Positions 35,869-48,166 of a stretch of DNA of 64,000 bases are shown here, piece after piece (position 1 is the stretch's first letter; every line of letters starts with the position of its first letter). The notes under the pieces were generated by a model. That model was given only the letters and a program-made list of their open reading frames with translations. It did not search any database and was not told where the DNA came from. Made by a program: the position numbers and the translations under genes. Origin of the DNA: Spirodela intermedia (taxonomy: Eukaryota > Streptophyta > Magnoliopsida > Alismatales > Araceae); assembly GCA_902729315.2 (NCBI GenBank), contig LR746266.1, positions 1,492,259-1,556,258 on the forward strand, in the 5' to 3' direction.

Positions 35869-38800
35869 CTACGAATCCATTATTGTCAGATAACCACTCA
35901 CGCACTGACTAGTAGGGGTGCCGATGATCCGAGTCCACTCCCAGTCCTCTGTGTCTCCATGTGATTTGCGTAGCTCCGCTAGCTGAGAACATTGGAAATC
36001 ACAGAGCCCCAATGTAAGCTATCCTCTATGAAACTCTCTGAACACATCTGTCTTGATTATGTTATTTAATGTCACGAAATTGGATTGGCGGTGACTTACC
36101 CTTCCATCCCGTAGCTGGAAAATCAGCGAATCTTGTGAGAATCGGATTGGCCTCACTGCCGATACCTGCAAATTTTCAGAAGACATCATTTCATACCTAG
36201 TCACGCTGCGCCATTTTTTCCTGCATTCGGTTGAGGTCGTTAGATCTTCGAGTTCTTCTGACGTTGTTTCTTACCTTATCATCACAGCTGCTGTCGATGC
36301 TTTGTATATCTTTTCTATCCTCCTTTTGCATATCCATACCATTGTGAGCAAAATATTTCTCATCACCTGTAGTTGTCACCTGAAATTCAATAGATGCATT
36401 TGCTTGGTACGGAAATCCATGGCTTGCCCATTTCCATGTCATTTGATCCATGTACCTGCGAAAGACTTGGCCATCTGACCCTACTAGAAACAGTTGACTG
36501 TCCCACAAAGATGGGCCCGGGGCCCCAACAAGTGTCAAGTTTCTGTTTGGTAACCCATGTTCAACCCAGCTCCAACCATCCTGTGAGTCCCAGTGGTACT
36601 CAACAAGGCCTCCGTTTTCCAGAAGCATGAATAGAGAGCCAATTAATGATCGTGAGGACTGTCGAATAGCAGTTGCAGGTGACTTATGTAGTACCAAGTG
36701 AGGGGATTGGCAGTGTTGATGCCATAGTTCTGTCACTCGGTTGTACTGATAGAGACGACCATCTCTACCGATGACAAATATTATATTCATCCTTAGAACC
36801 TCTTGATCAACAATGAAATCAATCTTTGTACTTGGAGGATGATGGCAGTCTTTCCAATTGAATTTTCTGAAGGCAACCTACAACAGGATAAAATATGTAA
36901 TTGTTTAGAATCTCCTACTTTGTTTCCATGATTGATCTTGTCACAGTGAGAAATTCCTGATGGAGGCTTTTGTGTAATTAGGGGATGGAGTAATCAAAGA
37001 ATAAATTCATTAATCGTGAGCAATTTACCGCACCGAATGTTTCATACCGGACTAGAAACGTCAATAACCAATTCAAGAGGTTTAGGAAGTCCGTGCTTCA
37101 GAAATCGTTTCTAGGAGTCCTGAATAGGTGATGTTGTGAAATTTGTGAAGTTTTTCTTTTGATGAGTGTCGTAAATCTATCGGTGAAGATATCTTTGAGA
37201 GTCATATTCTCTGCAGAAGGTAAAGTTTTATACTATTTTTTCCTACTTGAGTATTTGAGCTTACTGTGAACTGAAGAAGTCTTCCTTTTTTGCTGACAAA
37301 GAACAACGCATCCTCGTCCATTACTCTCCAAAGTTTCTCATGTGCGCCATCCCATGGAGGTCCTGCTGTCACTTTCCTTCCTCTTTTCATGGCTGTGCAA
37401 TTGATCAATGATAGCTCTGTTTCATTCCTTTCAAGCATGAGTAAGTTCCCATGTGTGTCTACCAAAAATAAGCTTCCGTTGTAGCTTGCCAACGCTCCCT
37501 TTATTGGTGTCAAGTGTTCATGTCTCAGCCATATCCATATATTCTCTGTGTAAAGATACTCAAAAATTAATCCACCTTCTGTTGTGAGTAAAAATGATTG
37601 GTCAGCATGCATGGATCGCAACCAGAAGTTAGTACTAGTGCTTTTTGTTTGATAGTTTTTCGGTTCTGATGATTCAACTGCGCTTTTCTCTTGAGCACCC
37701 AGAGGAATGTAAAGTGTACATTCTTTGGTCTTTCGCCTTTTCATTGTTGTAGGTCCTGTATCACTGAATTCATTGTCTTTGAGTACATTCTTTGTACCAG
37801 TGATGCAATTGGTTGGTCCTCTTTCCTCGGTGCAATATTCTGCATTCCATCCCTCTGTTTCAGGGACCTCTACGATTGACCATTCATACTTCTGTGGTGT
37901 TTTCCTCCTTGTATTGGTCTGATAATTTGGACCTAATCCATCTCCACCAGAACTTGACATGTGTAGTTCTCCAAGTCTACCATCATCCAGTGGAAAAACT
38001 AGTCTTCCAAACTCAAGATGTATGCCAGGTATGCCTCTTGCTACCTTTGCATGCTGTGGATGCATATGATTTATCCATTGTCCCTGCGTTTGTTTCCCCT
38101 GCATGTCAACTTTCCACAAAGTTGTTATCAGATTATTGATGGGGGCAGCAAGTAGAAAAACTATTGGGCATCTCATTGATGGGATTAGTTATACCCAAAA
38201 ACTATCTCTCGTCTCAATATTTTTTCTATAATAATCCGAAGCAGTAGGAATGAATTAGATTAAGGATATTGCTAACTTGTCATAAGTATGAAGTGACGGA
38301 ACTTGTGCTGACAGAGATTGAGTTGATAGGGCACAGAGTACGTCTACTAGAAGTGTTGTGTACTCAATGAAAAGAGAGAAACAGTATTGATTTTTATAAG
38401 AATTCGAGCATTTACAGAATATCATAGAGAATGCAATCATCTAGCTTATCAATTCTCTAAACGAGTAGAGATTTGCGAAGCTCTATTTCATATCATAATG
38501 GCGATGAATATTTGTGCTGATTCGTTTTAAGTACTATTTTAACACCTTGTTAGAAGGGTAGAAAAGATATATGTGGGATCTTGTTTTTCTGTTTAAATAT
38601 CTCTGTTTTTTATATTTATTATTTATTTGATTTTATAGGTAGGGTCGATTCATCCTCTGGGAAAATTTTGCCATCAGCAGGGCTCGCCTCTAATCACTTA
38701 TAATTTTTTTACTAATGGAAATACCAGAAAAAGAAAAAGTTTAGAAACGGATATCAGTTAAAATGATTTAGTAGGCATAAGTCTTTTCAATCATATAACG

Positions 38801-41800
38801 AGCAAGTTTAAAAGAGACTATTTTTCAAGTATATTCCTTGTGCTTGATAGAGCTCCTGATTTGGTAGGATTTCCATGCCAGAAATGTAGAAGCGCTCTCT
38901 CTTCTCATATGCATATACAATCCATCAAGTCCATTACACGGTACACTATGGATTAGTCGTAGCATAAAACCAAGGTAACAGAACCTGTTATCTAAAATTC
39001 CTTCTCAAGGGGAAGGTTCTCGAAGATACTCTAGATTTCTGCACAAAAAATCTACAATGTGCTGTGAGCGGTGATATTCAATAGTATTCCATACAATGAG
39101 CTCTAATACGATTTGGTCTATGGTCTCCGTTTGAAATCAGTTTTTACATATTTAGTAATCCTTCTACTTTATCCTGAAGAGTAAATAATGCTAGTCGTTT
39201 CTTCCACACGCCTGATATGACCATGAATTGTTGGTTTCAAAAGTGAGATAGGATGTGCTAATCTTGACGCACCACAAGGATGTGGGCTTAGAATCTTTAC
39301 AAATCTGACTTCCATGTTTGACGAGTTGGAAGTTGGAAGTATATTTTTCTTGGTGGAATTCTTATACTGACACGTGTACCTTCTGATGCCTTCAATGTTG
39401 AACGCTAAAAATCAAAATTGAGAATACCATGCATCTTTTTTTGTGAAAGTCATCATGAGAGGACATAAGAAGATTCATTTTGGTCTTAGAAGCTAAACAT
39501 AAAGCAAAAAATAATTCTTATGAATAAACATCATAATACTTGGGTTTTCCTGAACTGATGCCTGTCAAATCCTGTCAGTTAAATTCCATTCCCAGCTTGT
39601 CAAAATTTTAAATCCCATTTTACCCACTTGTTGGAAGAAAAGAAAAAGTGCAGTACATCAATCAGACTGTGAAATATATCATTTTTTCCTCTTAAAGCAA
39701 AATTTGAGACTCACCAGAATGTTTTGGAGGTAGATATTCAAATACGAGTCCAGTTGCAGTAGTAAAGAATAAAGATGAAATCTTATCTTCTATTTCAGTC
39801 TGCACTAATTGTGTAATAGCTGTCAAAATTTGACCTTCAGGTGCTCCATGTGTTAACCATTTCCACTTCCTTTGGTGAAAGCGCCTCTCCACCAGAAAAC
39901 CATCCTATAAAATATATAAACGAGAGTTATCAACTGACCGTAAATGAAATTATCGATTTATTCAAAATCACTCCCTTATGAATGCTATATATCTAAATCG
40001 TATTTATAATATGGGCTTACTCTTCAGAATGACATGATTTCAATGTTTTGAAAATTGTAATACAATGATCAACATCATTTTTATATGTTTTCGGTTCATA
40101 AATTTCCAAGTTTAATAATGTCAACCTATGTCCTAATCAAGATCACTATTTCTCTTCTGAGTACATTTCGTATTCCTTAGACCTCTTTATCCGGGACAAG
40201 TTGTTAGTACCTTGCTTAAAAGAAATAAAGAGGACGAATGCAGGCCTAGCAAACCATCCAAAATACATCCTGTGATGGGTGTCAGTCGAACGTTTCTTGA
40301 TGTTTGACTCCAAATATGCTTCTTCCATGATGGCTTCGTGTTCTTGTTAAATTCATAGAGTTCTCCAGCAGAACTGCAGCATAAGAAAAGATTTCATCAT
40401 CTGCCATAAAAACTAAAAAAAATCTCCTTCTAATGAGTTGACAGTGGCGGTTCACGTTACAATGTATTTTCTCCCGGTTTCATTCACTAAGCATGCCCGC
40501 GCCAAAAATGAATCTTGTATAGCCTTTCCATTTGATAAGATGATTGAAACCTATCTAATTCGTGTCACTCTCTGGTGCATTTTTTTGGATCATTAATGTT
40601 CTCAATTCTCATCTTCAACCTGATTATTTCGATCTACTTATTATATCCATCCATAGGCGTCCAACATCCGCGGAGCAGGATGTTTTTCCCCGATCAATGG
40701 TGAAAAAATAGAAAGTCTCCGTTCATGAAAAAAAAAAAAAAAGGAAAATCCAGCACAGCATGCCAGTCAGGCTGCTGCGCTGGCTGAAATTTCAAGCTTG
40801 GAGGAAAATCTTTGGGTGATATTCCCGCAAAATGAAAAGTTAAATAATTCTCCTTCCCATTTTTTCGATTGTCCAAATCCTGGTTCTATCCAATGTATTC
40901 AGGGTTGAGTCTGTCATTATTGTATCTTATATCTGTTAATTTTTGTGCGAGGATTTTTATTTCGTGGAATTCGATCGTAAAGAAGTTAGTACGAAATTAC
41001 ACGAGCTTCTTTTCAACTGCTTCAGTGGTAAATAGGATTAAACAAAAACCTTTCATTTTCTGTACCATTCATTCAACCTTGCTTATTTATCACGCACTGA
41101 AACTAATACTCATTCTTGCGATGACCATCCACATATTATGATCATTATCATGGATTAAAAGGTATCCTTGTTACACTGGGGATATTATTCTAAGAACCGG
41201 CTTAATTTTTTCATTGGGTGAACCACTTTTTTAGTAATCTGTAGCCAGTTTTCTTCGGCACATCGGAACTTAGTACGATGCCTCACAGATTAATAATTGC
41301 CTGTTTTTCCTCTGGCTAGTCTAGTCGTCTAACCAGTCGAGAAATTAAGCAATCAATTTGATTCAAAACTGTTCCTTAGGAAAAAAAAAAAAAAAAAAAA
41401 AAAGGATTTCCAAATTCTAAGAGAGCTCGTATGAACAACTCACCTTACCGTGAATACCATCCCTGGACGGACAACACCAGCATCAGTTATAGATACAACA
41501 TCTCCTCCAGGGGGCTTCCCATGATCACTCCACCTGTTCAGCATCAATAAAGGGAAATAATAATTGCAAGCTATTTATTCTAGTCATCTAGTCTTATTGC
41601 CTCTTCATACTACTACATGCCTTCCTTACCTCGCTGGTTGAGCCCCATTGCGTTCCAGCAATGAGCCATTCGCTGTGGACAGGTACAGCCTCCTGTGACA
41701 GAGCAAGGATCTTGCCTGATCAGTTGTCCCTCTATCGCTCTCTCTCCGTCATGTGATGCAAGAAATTTTGTACCAGATTACTCACTCTCCATCATGCGAT

Positions 41801-42721
41801 GCAACTCCTGACCTCAAGCATTCTGCAGTGCTTAACTCCTCATTTTCTTCAAACGTCGGTGGGGATTCGATCCAAGATGGTTGGGTGTTGTCACTCACTT
41901 GGAGCTGGTAAGAAAACGTACACCATCCTTAGAACATATCCGGTCGTATTTTACATTGATTTTATTTTTCTTGCTAATAAATCGTTATATTGATCCTCGC
42001 TGAAATTCCATATATTATGTTTATCTCCATGTTTACTCATTTCGTGTGCATTAATTATTCATTTTTTGCAACCAGAATCAATCATATGAGGTAAGGATAC
42101 TCGCCACCGAGTGGGCATGAGAACTTGGTCGTCTCAATTTGAGTACTTATCCATGGCCTCAGAACAGTGAAATCAGAGATGGAGGATGCCGGTGGTGTAT
42201 ACCTTGTAGAGCTTCCCGAGCTCTGAAAGAACAAGGACGGTCTGAGAGACGATGAATACTGAGACTGCGCGACCGGCAGCCAGTGGCAGCTCGTGGGGCG
42301 CCGCCACCCACTGAACCCCGTTCCAGAACCTCTCATATATGCTACCGCTCTGCCCGGTCACCCAGATGGATCCCTCTGACATTCTAGTGAGAGAAAACCC
42401 CCTCCTCACGGGCAGTTCCTGGTCAGACCCCTCATCTGTACCTTTCGCAGCAGGTGGCAGGCTCTGCTCCTCCTCCCCCTTCACATGGAGGGTGGCGACA
42501 CTTGTGCAGGTGCCCATGGAGCAAGAAATCAGGTCGTAAGGAAGGCTGACTTCGACCCACCCGCCGGATTCCTCTTGGAAGGCCCAAAACCTGTCGACCT
42601 TCTGGCAAAATTCTTTGGCCGCCGGCGGCCGCCATGAGCCTCCCAAGAGGATGAGCCCCGGCGGTGATCGCGCCGCCACCAGCAGGACCCAGAAGAAGAA
42701 TCTCAGGTGTGGGCTGGGCAT
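35869..42721 (-). CDS. Secreted or membrane-anchored repeat (beta-propeller-like) protein of unknown function, 940 aa, 10 exons
   Basis: Exons on the minus strand: 42721-42203, 41904-41786, 41692-41630, 41533-41444, 40373-40211, 39904-39715, 38160-37265, 36877-36275, 36165-36100, 35982-35869. All are GT-AG and in phase (2,823 bp). The N-terminus (MPSPHLRFFFWVLLVAARS) looks like a signal peptide or anchor. The body repeats a module of about 45-60 residues of the type LFLVxxxGxVFxR...W.W..HGxP (for example GSLLERN, GELYEF, GLVFEYLPP, GRLLQF, GRLYQYNRV, GQVFRRYMD), as in tectonin/lectin-like propellers. It ends DWEWTRIIGTPTSQCVSGYL. I recall similar uncharacterised plant proteins but no function. 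The exon 6/7 junction rests on an acceptor AATAG after an ACTAAT branch-point-like site and is the least certain. The exon 4 donor was chosen downstream (GTGAGT) because only it keeps frame. Confidence 0.82.
41382..41403. repeat. Poly(A) tract in intron 4 of the repeat-protein gene
   Basis: About 22 consecutive A on the plus strand, which is poly(T) within the minus-strand intron, some 40 bases downstream of the exon 4 donor. No retroposon body is evident beside it. Confidence 0.7.
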
Positions 42722-45700
42722 AATCTTCTCCGGGGAAGAAAGAAAGCCAAAGGTTCCTCCGTGGAGCGTCTGGCCTCCTCCTTCTCCCCCCTGCCGAAGA
42801 ACATGGAATCTGATCTGATGATGAACCCACCTTCCTCTCTCTGATCACAGGAGCCTTCCGCCTTCTCCGGCTCTGTCAGGGCAACTGAAGACTTTAAAAG
42901 TATGCCGCCATCGCCGGCTGATCTCCGTCGTCAACCTCCATATGCGATACCGGTAAGGCCGTTTCGATTAGCCACGATAGCGACTCTCTTCCTTCCCATT
43001 GGCTCCCCCTCCCACCCACTTTCCTACCCATTGTTCTCCCGACCAAAGTCGATACATATATTAATTTTGTGTCATATATACATAGAAAGATAGAGAGAGA
43101 GAGAGAGAAGTCTTGCCAATGGGCTTAGACGGAAGCCCACAAAACTTGCCCTCTGTTGGACCCCCAGCGAGGTCGTTTCATGGCTGCTCCATCTATCACT
43201 TGATCATGCCAGCAGCCCCTCCCCACTCTCCCGAGCAGGGTTGACTCCACGCTTGGTCTGAGTCAACGATTCGAAAAAACATCAACGGTTCCTTCTCTCG
43301 ATCCCTTTTAAACCTGAAAACTTCCTTCAGCTACTCCTCTCCGATAGAACAGAGAGAGTAACGAGCTGCCCATGGCGTTGAATAATACCAATAATGTGTG
43401 AGGATGTTATGATTATTGAATTGATTAAATGGGTATATTTAGTAATTATCGGTGTGGAAGCCCCGGTGAATGGAACTCCAAAGTGCCCATCAGAAAGCCA
43501 CGTAAATCTATGCCAAAGATAGTATTTTATGTATATATATAAAAAAAACTCCTGCTCTCAGGTCCCCTGACTCAGCCGGTTCCTTGGTCGACTTTGCTTC
43601 TCTCTCTTGGTCACGCCGCCGTAGGCTTTCCCCTTTTTCCGTCTTTCTCATTAGGGAGGCGGCTCGGAGCGACGTGTATCATGTGGACGAAGTCAGATCA
43701 GCTGGGCCCCGTTTGCTTGCGTCATGTGCCACGTTGCAATAGAAGACGAGACTATTATAGCGAAGGGGCGTCTTATGATTTTTCCGAAAAAGTCGTCATA
43801 AAATGTTGGATTCTATAAAAAAGGACGGGATCATTGGGAGTAGTTACCGGGTCAACTGAGGCCCATTGGGCTCTACTACAGGGCTGGAGCATTCTCCACC
43901 CATATACCAAAGAAGCCCACATTCCCATATATAGGCCCATTTTCCTTCTTTCGGGCTTTCATTCTCACAGGCCCAATAACTTTCGGCCTATAAAAGGATT
44001 TCCTCCGTCGTCTAGATGACGCCATCATCTCGTGCTAAAATGACATCATGGACCCCACGTGGGCAGCCGCCTCGGGTTGCATCTGACCCAGCGCCGCCCG
44101 CCGTAAGTTTTTGCCGGCGCTACAATTTTCAAAAAAGCCCCTTCCAGACAAAGGAGGAAAAAGTTAAGCAGAGCATGCTAGAAAGAGGGTAAGATTACAA
44201 TAAAATCACATAAAAAATCACCAAACGCGTCTGTACCCAAAAATTATGACAACAACCCCCTACCCCCCCAAAGTAGAAAACACACTCTCTCCCCAAACAC
44301 CAAAAGCTGCGCCACCAAGGCTCCCTCGTTGACTAAAGACGACCATATCGTCAACATCATCGACTCTCTCAGCAGATGAACAAGAAAATGCAAAATATTT
44401 TCGATAGTTCTTATCAGAAATCGCTCCACTTTATCATACCAAATCGACCGTTGACCATTGCCCATGAGCTATATCAAACAGATATCGTTGACCACAACTA
44501 CTGCATGGGATTAGATGATCATGGGTAACCAACATGCACTATCTCTGATCTTTCAATGAAGAAAATTCATCCTCGGTTAGTGTTCCTGTTGACTCGTCGT
44601 GACCTAATCCCTTACCCTCCTCCATGCTACCTTCACCTAATCTAAAGCCCGCCCCCTTCCCCCTTCGACTTAAGTGAAAATAATGTTCTATAAAAATCAT
44701 TGAGTTATAAATATTCCCCATTTTTATACTATTTTTAAGAATGTCACCAATTTATCCACATTTTGAAACATATTTAGGGCTTCATTCCTATCTTTGACAA
44801 GAACAAATAGCCATATCTGGTAGGGAATCAAGTAGTTGACATTCTAGGTCTTCACGATCCATCACATCACATTTCTACGCTGAAATATGTGGTGGAAGAT
44901 GAGAGATGGTCAATCGGGCCTCTACCATGATAGTCGATGCACCAAGTGGGGGAAAATGCACATGACTTTGATAGTATTTTCTCTGCGACCTCATGCTAGC
45001 AGTCTGTGGAGAGAGAGAGGGTTCCCGCAGCTGCGACCGGCTTCAGATCTGATTCAGGTGACGGATTTTGTTGCATCTGTTGATCGGATGGGTAGAGAGA
45101 CTCACAGTCACCGGCAGTGAGAGCAAAAGGCGGGGAGTTCGAGGAGTTTGTGGGGGACAGTTGCGGAGGAATTTTAGGGTTTCTTGCCGTTTTCCCTGCA
45201 TTTGTTCCCATCCGGACTTTTTTGGCTCCCCTCCTCTGACTGGAGATGGTGTTGGCATTACCTTTTCTGGCCCACTCTCTCTCTCTCTCGCCTGCGCTTG
45301 CGTTGTTCTTCGGAGGTTGCTGGCATACATGTTCCTGAGTTGAATCCTCCGTGGCTGGCGGGGTTGCTCGGGGTAGAACATATTTGTAATGAATGATCCG
45401 ATTTCTTTCTTCGCGCAGAGAGGTGAAGCCTCGGTTCCTGCTCCTCTTCGGCCTCCCGCTCCGGGGAATCTCGTCCTACGTGGGATTGTTCCAGTAGGCT
45501 CAGGTGGATGGCTCCCCCGGGGCCCTAGTTCCTGGTTCCTGCGGCTATTCCTCCGCCAGGTTTGAATAGAATTGGGGCTCGATTCGTCGGCGGAGAAGAA
45601 TTCAAAGCAGATAATATATTATACACCTGATTTCCGTTAAAAATATTCATCCGTCAGGACGATTGCATGTGGGTTTCGGTCCTCTTTCTACCTGGATTTT

Positions 45701-45734
45701 CGCACATATATTCTATAATCGAAGTGGGTTGAAG
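42722..45734. other. Divergent promoter region between the repeat-protein gene and the bZIP gene
   Basis: No coding gene is supported. A (GA)n run lies at 43,092-43,108. GGCCCA/TGGGCC-type elements cluster at 43,860-44,000. From about 45,000 the sequence is GC-richer and probably transcribed as bZIP 5' UTR. Possible splice sites (GATTCAG/GTGACG near 45,057 and a CGCGCAG acceptor near 45,419) would remove a 5' UTR intron, but this is inference. Confidence 0.4.
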
Positions 45735-45806
45735 ATGGGGCTGGTGGTGGCGCGTGGGGGAGCAGACAATGGGGAGCGGCGGCGGGGGCGGTGGCGGTGG
45801 CGGTGA
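45735..45806 (+). other. Upstream ORF overlapping the bZIP start codon, 23 codons
   Basis: ATG at 45,735 with A at -3 and G at +4 opens a frame of 23 residues rich in Gly and Arg, ending TGA at 45,804-45,806. It overlaps the bZIP start at 45,769 in the +1 frame. If it is in the mature 5' UTR, ribosomes must scan past it to make the bZIP protein. Confidence 0.55.
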
Positions 45807-47393
45807 GCAGACCCAGTTACAGACCCTCGATGAACTCCTCAGGAACGTCCTCCCTGATGAGGGAGATCATCCCTTCCCTCGGAGGAGTGCCAACTCCGCC
45901 GGAGGAGCTCTCTGGAGGAAGACGGCGGAGGAAGAATGGAAGAGCATGCATCGCCACCGGGGAAAGTCCGGCGACCAGAGCAGGCCGAAGCGGAGGGCCA
46001 TGGCGGGGATGACGCTGGAAGATTTCCTGTCCATGGAGGGGATCGCCGGCGAGAAGCCGGAGAAGAACCGCAGCCAACGACGGCTTGAGAGGGCTCAGGA
46101 GGATGTGGCGGCGGCGGTGGCAGTGGCGTACTCCCAGAGCTGCACTTCGCCGGAGCCATTGGCGATGGATCCTGGAGAGATGGTGGAGAGGACGGTTGAG
46201 AGGAGGCAGAAGAGGATGATGAAGAACAGAGAGTCTGCCGCAAGATCGAGGGCCAGGAAGCAGGTTGGTCTGCATTCTCTGCTCTTACCTGCTTCGTCTC
46301 CTCTCAGTGCCCTATCAGAGCTGCAAATCCTGCTGTGTAGGCCTACACCAATGAGCTGGAGAACAAGATCTCGCGCCTGGAAGAAGAGAATGAGAGACTG
46401 AGGAAGCAGAAGGTAAGCTCCCCCGTTCTCTTCTTCTCATATTCAGAAATCATGTGTCCGGAGGTATTGTCTGAAGATTTGCCGCTCCATCCTTCATTTG
46501 ATGCACACCTAGAAACCCCGCAAAGTCAAAGTTGATGGTGTGTGGTGATCCTTCTGCGCCAGAAAAAAGCTGCCCAGAGTTTGGGAAGTCAACGGGGGAG
46601 GGGCGCAAATCCAGGAGCCCTGCAGTGCCAGAAAATATTCATCTATTAAACCCAGAACACGCAAATCAAGAAACGAATTATTTTTTTTCAAGTTTTTGAG
46701 AATGATGGGAGAGGATTTCTTCTGAAAAAGATTGATGAACAATGCTGATCGGCCGCAAAATAAAAGACTCCAATTGAGTTCAAGTGAGACTAACAGAAAG
46801 AGTAGAACTGAACAGCGTATTATCAGATTTTATTTCTTTTGCATGACCTCATTATGTTCTTATTTTTCCATTATTTACATCGACCATAAAGTTTTTCAGT
46901 TTCCCATTTCAAAGGAATTCTTTCCAAGATAATGGATCTAACTGCAGATGCCTCTACAGGTTGCATACAACGTCGAAAGAGGCAGACTGTGGTTGATGAT
47001 ATTTCTGTTGTTAATGTTTACTTATTAATTTACTAGTCACTATTCTGGCCGCTTCCGAATAAAGAACAAAAAATGATTAAAGAAACCCATTTATCTTTAT
47101 CTCTCTCTTCTATGCTGAGCCACTCAACTCAAAATCAATTGACAATGAATGGAATAGTCAGATCCTATGTTTCTATATTTATCCATTCCCAGTTGAAGTC
47201 AACTCTAACCTATCTTCTGGTTTGAATAAGCAGCTTAAATGAGGTTCTTTCTTTTTTTTTTTCCCCCTATCAAATCCAGATTTTACAATATCGTCCACAC
47301 TGTATCATGCAGGAGATGGAGACCATCTTATACAATATGCCTCCACCTGAGCTAAGGATTCAGCTTCGGAGAACAAGTTCATCCCCACTCTGA
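45769..47393 (+). CDS. Group A bZIP transcription factor, FD-like, 215 aa, 3 exons
   Basis: Exons 45769-46263, 46341-46412 and 47313-47393, all GT-AG and phase 0 (648 bp). After a poly-Gly start come the N-terminal group A motif TLDELLRNVLPDE and MTLEDFL (about residues 81-87). The basic region has RRQKRMMKNRESAARSRARKQ (about 145-165). A short leucine zipper follows (AYTNELENKI, then RLEEENERLRKQK). The C-terminus LRRTSSSPL resembles the phosphorylatable SAP-type motif by which FD binds 14-3-3 proteins and, through them, FT. The short length, MTLEDFL and this tail favour FD/bZIP27-like or DPBF/EEL-like members. Expected role: nuclear DNA binding at ACGT cores, in flowering or ABA/seed programmes. 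An in-frame GTG and an out-of-frame ATG lie upstream; the ATG chosen has good context. Confidence 0.85.
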
Positions 47394-48166
47394 CAAGTTA
47401 ATATTCATATTTAGTTGCATGATGGGTCGTCATCCAAGTTCCCTCATTCTCCATCAACCTGTCTAAACTCAACTCTTCTCTTTATGTGGGCCAATCATGG
47501 AAAACCCAGAACTTGTTAACGACGGAGCTGCTTTGCTGATGATACTGGCATTGGGTTTTTTTTTTCCTCTTGGACTCTATGCTCATCCTGTACACTGAGG
47601 TTAGCTTTATTCTGAAATATGCCAGCAAGACTAGAACTAACTGTCAGAGTCAAGTTTCACTTTACCATTGACTTTTGGGGCCACCCCGCATCTGATTTCA
47701 CGGAGTGTAGAGAGAAAGAGATTGAGAGAGAGAGAGAGATGAACATGAAGCCCTGCAAGAATAGAACTCTATTTGAGGGAGAGAGGGAGAGAGAGAGAGA
47801 GAGAGGGAAATGGACATGAAGCTCTGCATGAAAATCTTTATCAGAGATAACATTGGAATTGCGATTTAAATGTCTGGATCGTGGGAAAGAAACGACGCCT
47901 AAACATGTATCAGAGGACATAAATCCTCAGCCATGGCAGAATTAGTTACAGATCAACACATTTTTACAGAGATAAAATCGATTCGCAGGTCCATCACTTC
48001 ACCTCCAGCATGCTTCAACGTAAAAGACATGCACAGAGAATCCCGTTTCTTTTCATCACCATAAAGGCTTTCTGTGGGCTGTGAAGGTAAGCTACATAGT
48101 GAGGGCCAGAGGCCAGTGAGAGAAAGAAGAAGCCTTCCTTGGAGCGTTCGTTTGGAGCTTCCCCAA
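47394..48166. other. Convergent 3' region between bZIP and PLAC8 genes
   Basis: Contains the 3' UTRs of both genes. At 47,721-47,830 two (GA)n runs are each followed by a related segment (ATGAACATGAAGCCCTGCA / ATGGACATGAAGCTCTGCA), a local direct duplication of about 75-80 bp. No gene is supported. Confidence 0.5.

Noticed and set aside
42173-42202. Extension of the repeat-protein exon 1 frame by nine codons to a stop
   Set aside because: A phase-consistent donor at 42,202 joins to exon 2 and keeps the repeat module; the extension would end the protein at 182 residues.
45817-46275. Long antisense frames (152 and 134 codons) opposite the bZIP exon
   Set aside because: They exist because the GC-rich bZIP exon has few stops on either strand; the sense strand has clear bZIP motifs and clean splicing.
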